Shown here: positions 28,089-35,184 of the stretch, one piece after another
How positions within the stretch are numbered: position 1 is the first letter of the stretch
Layout of the letters: each line of letters begins with the position of its first letter
Assembly: GCA_032027005.1 (NCBI GenBank)
Contig: JAVSMW010000009.1
Coordinates: forward strand, 132,673 to 196,672
From: JAVSMW01 sp032027005
GTDB taxonomy: Bacteria; Bacillota; Thermincolia; Thermincolales; UBA2595
Direction of reading: 5' to 3'
Length of the DNA: 64,000 nt
The notes under the pieces: model-generated
Told to the model about the DNA's origin: nothing
Seen by the model: the letters and a program-made list of their open reading frames with translations, nothing else
Databases searched by the model: none
Translations under genes and position numbers: made by a program

Positions 28089-28949
28089 TTAACCTAGCTT
28101 TGAAATCACTGATTCATAAGCCGTGAAGTTTTTATGCATCCCGACAGTTTTTGGATCCATACCCATGGCATAGGACAACATTTGGGTAAAATAGACCACC
28201 GGGATATTATAATTAGTCCCAAACTTCTTGTTAACCGTGGATTGCTGCATATCTAAGTTCTGATGGCACAACGGACATGCAGTGACAATCATGTCTGCTC
28301 CAGACTTAACCGCTTGCTCCAGGACCTTTTGAGTCATAGCAAGTGGTGTATTAAAATCAGCAAAACCCAGAGAAGCACCACAGCACTCAGTTTTAAAGGG
28401 CCAGTCTAAAGCCTCTGCCCCAAACATAGTCATGATATCATCAATTGTGCGTGGACGCTCAGGATGGTCAGCATGGGCAACTTTGGGCGGCTTGACATAA
28501 TAACAGCCATAATATGCTGCAATTTTTAAGCCTTTTAATGATCTTTTGATAGTTTGGGAAATCTTTTCAGGGCTAACATTTTTGATGGCTTCCATAATTG
28601 TCAATACTTTACTGGAACCTGTGAGTTCATATTCAATGGCCTGATTAATTTTTTTTCTTGTTTCAGGATTTGTGGTCACTTCGTGATTCACCCACACCAA
28701 CCTCTGCCAGCATGCGGCACAAGGGACAACAATGTCTAACCCCTCTTTTTCAGCCGGAATAAGGGTGGTGGCTGGAATTGCCAGTCCCAGCAAATGGCTG
28801 AAGCTGTGGGCCGAGCTTGCGCCACAGCAGGTCCAGTCAGGGACTTCCCAAAGGTCAATGCCTAAGTTCTGGCAAACAAATTTAACAGATGTATCATACT
28901 GTTTTGCCGGACCATGGAGGGAACATCCTGGGTAATAAGCATACTTCAC
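28089..28949 (-). CDS. hdrB: HdrB, CCG-domain disulfide reductase subunit
   Basis: Catalytic subunit of heterodisulfide reductase, 286 residues, with two CCG motifs: TCCGASSAHSF near 41 and ECCGASLGFAD near 196, each with flanking cysteines (YYPGCSL, CAACW; YYGCYYV, ACPLCHQN). In HdrB these ligate two non-cubane 4Fe-4S clusters that split a disulfide. The substrate in a non-methanogen is unknown. The start is GTG, sharing one base with the hdrC stop (TAGTG), nine bases after GGAGGG. Confidence 0.92.
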   Translation of the reverse strand: MKYAYYPGCSLHGPAKQYDTSVKFVCQNLGIDLWEVPDWTCCGASSAHSFSHLLGLAIPATTLIPAEKEGLDIVVPCAACWQRLVWVNHEVTTNPETRKKINQAIEYELTGSSKVLTIMEAIKNVSPEKISQTIKRSLKGLKIAAYYGCYYVKPPKVAHADHPERPRTIDDIMTMFGAEALDWPFKTECCGASLGFADFNTPLAMTQKVLEQAVKSGADMIVTACPLCHQNLDMQQSTVNKKFGTNYNIPVVYFTQMLSYAMGMDPKTVGMHKNFTAYESVISKLG

Positions 28950-29545
28950 TATTTCTCACCCTCCATTCTTTCAATTTTTTCAACATTTTCCATGATTTTT
29001 TTAATTTGTCCGGGATTTTTTAACTTTGGCGGGAAAAACGGCAGGGTTCCCTTCATTATTGCAATTGGTGCTACTCCTAAGAGGTTAAAACCATAACCCG
29101 TTTTAAAAGTAATATCAGCTGCAAAACCAGCCTCCCAGATTCTGCCAAATTTTGCAATAGATTTCATGAATGAATCATGAACTGAATGGGCTTTATTTGC
29201 ATTCTCGGCATAAGTTTTTCGTTTTTTGGACAGGATTCTCAATACATCCATGACCCGGGCAGTATCAATGTCCCTTGGACAGCGGGCAGTACATGTAGAA
29301 CACAGAACACACGCCCAGATAGTCTTAGTACTCAAAACACGTTCTTCCATGCCTAATTGAACCATTCTCATGATGCGGTTTGGCGAAACATCCATGCCTC
29401 CGCAGATATGGACTGAACAGCCAGCTGAACACCTTCCACACTGGTAGCATCTGCGGACATCCTGCCCACTCATCTTGAATACTGTTTCAATTAAGCCGCC
29501 ATGTTCCTGCTGTATTTTTGACAAATTTAAAACAGATGTGCTCAT
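28949..29545 (-). CDS. hdrC: HdrC, 4Fe-4S subunit
   Basis: Iron-sulfur subunit linking HdrA to HdrB; 198 residues from the ATG at 29545 (MSTSVLNLSKI, behind GAGGGGTTAGGA). It has two ferredoxin motifs, CYQCGRCSAGCSV and CVLCSTCTARCPRDID, then a helical tail. First gene of the seven-gene operon hdrC-hdrB-hdrA-flxD-flxC-flxB-flxA. The frame extends 23 codons further upstream without a ribosome site suited to it. Confidence 0.9.
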   Translation of the reverse strand: MSTSVLNLSKIQQEHGGLIETVFKMSGQDVRRCYQCGRCSAGCSVHICGGMDVSPNRIMRMVQLGMEERVLSTKTIWACVLCSTCTARCPRDIDTARVMDVLRILSKKRKTYAENANKAHSVHDSFMKSIAKFGRIWEAGFAADITFKTGYGFNLLGVAPIAIMKGTLPFFPPKLKNPGQIKKIMENVEKIERMEGEK

Positions 29546-29624
29546 TCCTAACCCCTCTTTGCCTAAAATAATAACAAGGTAAACAGTAAATAGGCTTGCC
29601 GGCCACCTCCTCAAAAATAAAATT

Positions 29625-29662
29625 TAAACATAATTGTTTATAGTCGTTTTGTGAAATGAGGA
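29625..29662 (-). promoter_or_regulatory. Candidate promoter and operator of hdr-flx operon
   Basis: On the minus strand TTCACA and TATGTT are separated by 17 bases upstream of hdrC. The -10 is embedded in a perfect palindrome, TAAACA-TAAT-TGTTTA (29625-29640). Overlap of an inverted repeat with the -10 suggests repression. The half-site does not match the Rex consensus well, so the regulator is unknown. Confidence 0.4.
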
Positions 29663-30236
29663 ACATTAAGGACAACAAAAAATAACACAGATTGTCCTGT
29701 ATAATTTTATTCTATATACACCCGATAATTCCTTTTTAAGATCTAATATTTTTTCGAAAATATAAGAAATTTGTAGAATGGATTTTTCTTAATATAGCTG
29801 AAACTGAGGCATGTCAAGGGATTGAATACTGTCGAAAAATGTCTAAATATGTCGAGAAAATAATTACAGAAAGTAATATATTTAACAAATTTACCAGTAT
29901 TTGGAACTAGTTGTGGTTTCACATACTAATGGTCTGCTCCAAAATCTTTTCATTTAGGGCAAATTTCAAAAAGTAGGCCGGTCAAAAGTGGTGGATAGCA
30001 AGGAAGAAAATTTACCGGTTCCACCGCTTTGAACCGGTCTAAACAAAGAGAGGAGCGTTTTGCTCCTCCACCCTTCATCCCGGCATAAATTTAGTTGAAT
30101 ATTTTAACCAAGACTTTTCTAAGAAACTGAGGAAGTCTAATAAAATAAACTTTCAAGACCTCTCACCCCTTTGTTTTATTAACTCTGTACTTATAATATG
30201 AACAAAGTTGTGATTGGTGACTGTCTATGAATTTTT
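29663..30236. other. Intergenic, about 570 bp
   Basis: No gene recognised. It holds a cluster of Spo0A-like boxes (TGTCGAA near 29831, TGTCGAG near 29852), an imperfect inverted repeat around CCACCGCTTTGAACCGG / CCGGTCAAAAGTGGTGG (29972-30038), and a GAGGAGC / GCTCCTC hairpin (30052-30068). A 43-codon minus-strand frame runs through these hairpins but looks like chance translation. Confidence 0.45.
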
Positions 30237-30740
30237 TTAATATTTTGGAACTTTAATATTGCTGATCATCAGGTATGATAGTAACAACATAATTACAGGA
30301 TATGCCGCAGGCGGCAGACGGTTACCCAATAAAACCGTCAATGCGACCAGACTGCCTGCTGCTGTAATGGGTATTCCAACAAAGTAGGAGGAAATATTCA
30401 GCACATTGAATTTTGCCAGTCTGATTGCACCACACAAAGCAAAAATAACACACACAACCAACCCTGGAAGGCCAAAGGTTTTCATTTTAAAAGCGTAAAC
30501 AAGAATTGACGGCGCCACACCAAAGGAAACCAGGTCAGCAAGGGAATCTAATTCTTTGCCGAATGGCGAGGCAGCATCTAATCTCCTGGCCAGTCTGCCA
30601 TCCATGCCATCTAAAACCATGCCTAAGAGAATCATAATTCCGGCAATATGAAACTCGTTGTCCATGGTAAAAATAAGTGCGATTACACCTAGCAAAAGGT
30701 TAGCCAATGTAAAAATGCTGGGTATAATTTTAGTATTCAT
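30237..30740 (-). CDS. pssA: CDP-diacylglycerol-serine O-phosphatidyltransferase
   Basis: Makes phosphatidylserine from CDP-diacylglycerol and serine at the membrane. The 167-residue protein has the CDP-alcohol phosphatidyltransferase signature DGMDGRLARRLDAASPFGKELDSLAD (DG-x2-AR-x8-G-x3-D-x3-D) and about six membrane helices. The ATG at 30740 follows GGGAGGCTTAAAA and overlaps psd by 11 bp, so serine incorporation and decarboxylation to phosphatidylethanolamine are co-expressed. Confidence 0.95.
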   Translation of the reverse strand: MNTKIIPSIFTLANLLLGVIALIFTMDNEFHIAGIMILLGMVLDGMDGRLARRLDAASPFGKELDSLADLVSFGVAPSILVYAFKMKTFGLPGLVVCVIFALCGAIRLAKFNVLNISSYFVGIPITAAGSLVALTVLLGNRLPPAAYPVIMLLLSYLMISNIKVPKY

Positions 30741-31374
30741 TTTTAAGCCTCCCGATGACTGTTTCCCCTCCAACAACCTTATCCCCTTTTTTAACAAAAA
30801 TCTCCACGCTGGTAGGAACTATAATTTCGGTACATGAACCAAATTTAATCAACCCGAAAATATCCCCACGGGAGACTTTGTCATCTAATTTAACCCAGCA
30901 TACTATGCGGCGGGCGATAAATCCTGTTATTTGATTAACAAGTATCCGGAATGGACCGTTTTCAATGCCGACATAATTTTTCTCATTGATTTCTGAAACA
31001 TGGCTTTTAAAAGCGGGCAGCATTTTACCTGGGCGATAACTTCTGTAACCTATGGTCCCATCCATTGGACACCTGTTCAGATGTACGTTAAAGATCGATA
31101 AAAAAATGCTCACTCTGATTGCTTTGCTTTTTAAATACCTATCTTCATAGATTTCAGTTACTTCCATAATCCGACCATCGGCCGGAGAAATTAGGATGCC
31201 TTCATCAGTGGGTATTGTTCTGGGAGGATTTCTGAAAAAAAATCCGACAAAGAGAAATAATATCCCGGGTATCAGGGCAAGCCAGGGCAAAAAACAATAA
31301 GTAATTACTGTAAGAACTGCAAGCACTATCAGGTAAGGTACTGCATCTCGTGCTATAATATTTTGCTGTCTCAT
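30730..31374 (-). CDS. psd: Phosphatidylserine decarboxylase
   Basis: Decarboxylates phosphatidylserine to phosphatidylethanolamine. The 214-residue proenzyme starts with a membrane hairpin (about 13-48), then SPADGRIMEV and FNVHLNRCPMDG, and contains the self-cleavage Gly-Ser in KFGSCTEIIVP near residue 178; cleavage there generates the pyruvoyl group. The short length matches the Psd/archaetidylserine-decarboxylase subgroup. First gene of psd-pssA. Confidence 0.93.
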   Translation of the reverse strand: MRQQNIIARDAVPYLIVLAVLTVITYCFLPWLALIPGILFLFVGFFFRNPPRTIPTDEGILISPADGRIMEVTEIYEDRYLKSKAIRVSIFLSIFNVHLNRCPMDGTIGYRSYRPGKMLPAFKSHVSEINEKNYVGIENGPFRILVNQITGFIARRIVCWVKLDDKVSRGDIFGLIKFGSCTEIIVPTSVEIFVKKGDKVVGGETVIGRLKNEY

Positions 31375-31453
31375 GGAACTAGCTACCTCCCGCGCATTAA
31401 CTTATTACATTCTACCACTTTTTGCCGAAAAATAAAAGGGGGCGAGCCAACTG

Positions 31454-31576
31454 TTAGGCATCCAATCGTGAGACTCACACTTCTGCAAGTGGGAGTGGTA
31501 CCCCGTACTCCGCTTCGGTGGGGGTAGACTCCCCCACCGAAGTCTCGATGTTCAACTTAAGTTGAACGAGTTCACT
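31454..31576 (+). repeat. Interspersed structured repeat, type B copy 1
   Basis: About 120 bp with a first hairpin (ACTCACACTT / AAGTGGGAGT), a strong second hairpin (CTTCGGTGGGGG / CCCCCACCGAAG), a GTTCAACTTAAGTTGAAC palindrome and the terminus GAGTTCACT. It aligns over its full length with the copy at 39155-39267. The terminus covers the dinG stop codon (TCA on plus = TGA on minus, 31572-31574). Confidence 0.75.
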
Positions 31577-34514
31577 GTTCTCTTCTCTTAAAGTTTTTCA
31601 AATATTTTTCGACATTCTGGCCTGCTTCCAAAAGGTTAATAACGTTTTTTTCCGGACGTACACCCTGGGCCCAATTACTGATCTTTTTGAGGACAGTGAA
31701 AGTGTCACCTTTAAAATGTGTTTTAGCAGGCAGAGAGTTTAAGAACCGCCGGCCATATTTCCTGTCAACAATCCGTCTGTCCAATATGACTACAACACCG
31801 TCATCATCTTCAGCCCTGATCAGCCTGCCGAAACCCTGCTTCATTTTTATGATAGCTTCAGGCAAACTGTAACTGGAAAAAGGGTCTTTATTGTTCTTAA
31901 CCAGTTCTTCAAATCTTGCTTCAACAATAGGCGTATTTGGCGGTGCAAAGGGCAGCCTGACAATTATGACACACTTCAGAATTTCACCCGGGAGATCTAT
32001 CCCCTCCCAGAAACTACTGGCTCCAAACAATACTGCACTTTTCGCTTTACGAAATTCTTCAGTCAGCCTGGTCCGTCCGCCGTCAATTCTGTGGCCAAGT
32101 AAATCGATACCAGCTTCTTCAAGCTGGGGCAAAAGCTTAAAATATGTCTCTCTTAACATTCTGTGTGAAGTAAAAAGGACCAGAGTCTTCCCGCTAAAAA
32201 TTTTCGCCGTTTGGAAAATCACCGGAGTGATATTGTCAATATACTCCTTTTCCAAAACAACGCCAGGATCTGGCATATCCCGTACCACACAAAGCAAAGA
32301 TTGTGTATCATAACTAAAAGGTGAGGACAGCAAATGCTTGAGTAGTTTTTCCTCCGGAAATGAGATCAAACCAACTCTTTCCATAAAATGATCGAAACTT
32401 CCCTCTACACTAATGGTAGCAGAAGTTAAAAGAGTGCTTATCTTCGTTAGAAACAGGTTCTCATATAATAGCCGGCTTACTGAAACGGGTGCACATCTGA
32501 TTCTGGCATCAGACTTTAAGCCCTTATCGATTTCCAGCCAAAAAACATGTTCTTCAGTTCCGGCTGTAAAAGCTGTTAAATTTGAGTTTATTTCCTCAAG
32601 ACCCTGAATCTGAAATTCTATATCCTTTCTTAATGCTGCCAGATATTTTATTTCCTCTTCACTGGTGCCATCCAGAGATGTTATTAGTTTATTCAGCATT
32701 TTAATCAGATTCCCGGTTCTTAACAAGTAATTGTCTTTGACCGCTGTAAAAGCTTCCCAATATTCGCCTTGTCTGTCATCGCGCCTGACCCGGATGACCA
32801 GGTAACTTTCATCATCAGAACCTGTTACCAACCGGCCACACCAAGCAGTCAATATATTTTCCATTTCATTAATACTATCATATATGCTTCTTACCACATC
32901 AAAGCAGTCATTAATGGTTTGGTCAATTTTTTCATGTTCCGCCTGGCTTAATTCATCACCATAGTTTTTAAGAATGATTTTAAACTGGCTCAGCGGTCCG
33001 GGACTCAGGCCTCCGCCAAATCCTCTGTTAAGGTGAAAAAACATTTGTTTCAGGCTATTTATACTTATGGTCCAGCCTAGCTGCTCCGTTGCAGTTTGTT
33101 CTAAATGATGGGCTTCGTCGATAATCAGATAATCATAAGCCGGCAGCAGTTTGCTCTGAAATTTTATGTCTGCCAGCAAAAGCGAGTGGTTGGCAATTAA
33201 AATATCGGCAGCTTCAGCCTGTTTGCGGGCTTTGGTCACAAAACAGTTTTTATGATACCAGGGACAGTCAGGCCCTAAACAAGAGTCCTGATCCGAATTT
33301 ATTTCTCCCCAGTAAGCAGTCTGGGGAGGTAAAATATTTAGCTCCGACTTGTCTCCGGTCCTGGTAGAAGTAAGCCAAAACATAACTTTTAGCAGGAATA
33401 ATAGTTCCTTTAAGTCAACGGAAGCTCTGTCTCTCAGTTTGGACTGCCATCGCCTCAGGCAAAGGTAATTATTCCTGCCTTTGATCAGAGCAGCATTAAA
33501 ATTAAACCCGACAGCTTCCCGAATGGCAGGCAGGTCCTTATTCCACAACTGTTCCTGCAGGTTAATCGTATGGGTCGCGACCATTACTTTTGTACCACAG
33601 TTTAAAGACCAGGTTATTGCAGGCAGCAAATATGCCAAAGATTTACCGGTGCCGGTACCGGCTTCAATAATCACATGTTTAGCGTCCAGAAAACCCCGGA
33701 CCACTGTCTTTAACATTTCTGCCTGTTCCGGGCGGAATTTATATTGGGGATATTTTTGCGCAAAAGGCCCCCCGGGCGCAAGGATATCTGCTAATTTTTC
33801 GATATCCGGACCCGTTTTCCTTGTTTGCTTTGGATCATTGGTGAATAATCCACCGGTTTCCTCCAAAACTGTGTCGGCCAAAACTAAGGTTGACCCGGTC
33901 TTCGAAGCAGGAAAGGATGTCGCGAACTCCATAATCCATGACGCAAAAACCTGCCCCAGATACCAATTACGATCTTTTACAGAATTGTAGATTTCAAATA
34001 AAAGATCCTGGCTAGCCTGTTGAAACAGGCTGCGGCATTTGTAAAAAACATTGGCCGCAGACACGGCGTCCTCCAATGCCCGGTGGCTGACCGAGTCTTC
34101 TAAGCCCAGTAATGTGCGAATGGCTTCCAGGCGGTAACTGCCTGCTCTGGGCAGGACAACCTGGGCAATTTCCCATGTATCAATCAAAGGGTTGGCGAAA
34201 TGTCTATTTACATTATTTTTAAGAAAGGCGATGTCAAAGGAGATGTTATGGCCACCCACCGGGAATTCACCCAAAAATTCCAAAAGGGAACTGCTGACTT
34301 CTGTTATATCAGGAGCATCTGCCAGCATCTCATCAGTGATCCCTGTAATTCTTGTAATTACGGGAGGCAGTTTTTTTACCGGTTTGACCAGGGTCTGGAA
34401 ACGTTCAATAACACTGCCATTTTCAATAATTACAGCCCCAACTTCAATTATTTCGTCATATTCAGGGTTTAGTCCGGTGGTTTCCAGGTCCAAAAAGGCA
34501 TATCTTTTTGCCAT
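31572..34514 (-). CDS. dinG: DinG-family helicase with N-terminal DnaQ-like exonuclease
   Basis: A 980-residue fusion. Residues 1-170 are a DEDD exonuclease (FLDLETTGLNP, GHNISFDIAFLK, SHRALEDAVSA). The rest is an XPD/DinG superfamily 2 helicase with Walker A EAGTGTGKS, DEAH box IIDEAHHLE, motif V/VI GASSFWEGIDLPG and QGFGRLIRAEDD. Four cysteines between motifs I and II (YLCLRRW, then SCLGPDCPWYHKNC) could ligate a 4Fe-4S cluster, which Gram-positive DinG proteins often lack. It acts in DNA repair or R-loop removal by analogy. The last codon and stop coincide with the terminus of a type-B repeat. Confidence 0.92.
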   Translation of the reverse strand: MAKRYAFLDLETTGLNPEYDEIIEVGAVIIENGSVIERFQTLVKPVKKLPPVITRITGITDEMLADAPDITEVSSSLLEFLGEFPVGGHNISFDIAFLKNNVNRHFANPLIDTWEIAQVVLPRAGSYRLEAIRTLLGLEDSVSHRALEDAVSAANVFYKCRSLFQQASQDLLFEIYNSVKDRNWYLGQVFASWIMEFATSFPASKTGSTLVLADTVLEETGGLFTNDPKQTRKTGPDIEKLADILAPGGPFAQKYPQYKFRPEQAEMLKTVVRGFLDAKHVIIEAGTGTGKSLAYLLPAITWSLNCGTKVMVATHTINLQEQLWNKDLPAIREAVGFNFNAALIKGRNNYLCLRRWQSKLRDRASVDLKELLFLLKVMFWLTSTRTGDKSELNILPPQTAYWGEINSDQDSCLGPDCPWYHKNCFVTKARKQAEAADILIANHSLLLADIKFQSKLLPAYDYLIIDEAHHLEQTATEQLGWTISINSLKQMFFHLNRGFGGGLSPGPLSQFKIILKNYGDELSQAEHEKIDQTINDCFDVVRSIYDSINEMENILTAWCGRLVTGSDDESYLVIRVRRDDRQGEYWEAFTAVKDNYLLRTGNLIKMLNKLITSLDGTSEEEIKYLAALRKDIEFQIQGLEEINSNLTAFTAGTEEHVFWLEIDKGLKSDARIRCAPVSVSRLLYENLFLTKISTLLTSATISVEGSFDHFMERVGLISFPEEKLLKHLLSSPFSYDTQSLLCVVRDMPDPGVVLEKEYIDNITPVIFQTAKIFSGKTLVLFTSHRMLRETYFKLLPQLEEAGIDLLGHRIDGGRTRLTEEFRKAKSAVLFGASSFWEGIDLPGEILKCVIIVRLPFAPPNTPIVEARFEELVKNNKDPFSSYSLPEAIIKMKQGFGRLIRAEDDDGVVVILDRRIVDRKYGRRFLNSLPAKTHFKGDTFTVLKKISNWAQGVRPEKNVINLLEAGQNVEKYLKNFKRREQ

Positions 34515-34752
34515 AATCTTTGTTATCTCCCTTGGATTCTTCTTTCCCCTGCTGTAAAATCAGGTGGTTTTCAGGTTGTTTAAGCGGTCAAACGGACAGG
34601 CAATAAGCTTAAATTCCTATGCTAACCGTTTAGGCTTGAATTTCTACAATTTAAGGCTAAACTCTGGTCAAATTAAAGGTAACACACTAAAATAAGATTA
34701 CAATCCAATTTCGAACAACTTTTAACTTTATATACTCCTCTCCCTACTCTTC

Positions 34753-34787
34753 GGCTGTATCTTATCGATACAGTCAATTTTTTTTTT
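34753..34787 (+). terminator. Orphan terminator-like hairpin
   Basis: CTGTATC / GATACAG stem with a 5-base loop followed by CAATTTTTTTTTT on the plus strand. The neighbouring genes are all on the minus strand, so it has no evident plus-strand client; it may end an undetected short RNA from 34515-34750, where I see no frame. Confidence 0.45.
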
Positions 34788-35184
34788 ACCCTTCAATCAC
34801 CTTAACTACTACCTTCCTTGATCTGGGACCGTCAAATTCACAAAAATATATGCCCTGCCAGGTACCTAAAACTAATCTGCCATTTTCAATGAAAATTGCT
34901 TGGGAAAATCCCATCATGCTCGCTTTAATATGAGCAGCAGAATTGCCTTCCAGGTGTTGGTAGCCATCGTGCCAGGGCACGATTTTATCAGTCTCCCTTA
35001 GAAAGTCGGAAACCACCGTGGGGTCGGCATTCTCATTTATTGTAACACCGGCTGTTGTATGGGGCACAAAGACATGACAAATCCCTGTGGCAACACCTGT
35101 TTCACTGACCGCTGTTTGAACCGCAGCAGTGATGTCAAGCATTTGTGAATGTGATTTTGTCTTAATAGGGATTTCTTTAAGCAT
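34786..35184 (-). CDS. yjbQ: YjbQ/UPF0047 family protein
   Basis: A 132-residue protein of the YjbQ (UPF0047) family; members have weak thiamine-phosphate-synthase activity, and the physiological role is unsettled. Conserved pieces visible are CHVFVPHTTAGVTINENADP, the HLEGNSAAHIKAS segment with histidines that bind the ligand or metal, and LGTWQGIYFCEFDGPR. The ATG at 35184 overlaps the histidine kinase stop by 8 bp, so it is translated with the two-component operon. Confidence 0.9.
   Translation of the reverse strand: MLKEIPIKTKSHSQMLDITAAVQTAVSETGVATGICHVFVPHTTAGVTINENADPTVVSDFLRETDKIVPWHDGYQHLEGNSAAHIKASMMGFSQAIFIENGRLVLGTWQGIYFCEFDGPRSRKVVVKVIEG

Noticed and set aside
29625..29640. Rex operator
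   Set aside because: Rex sites are TTGTnAA-N4-TTAACAA-like; this palindrome has TAAACA/TGTTTA half-sites, so only an unnamed operator is proposed.
29960..30095. 43-codon minus-strand gene
   Set aside because: The frame runs through strong hairpins, has no ribosome site, and its composition is not protein-like enough.
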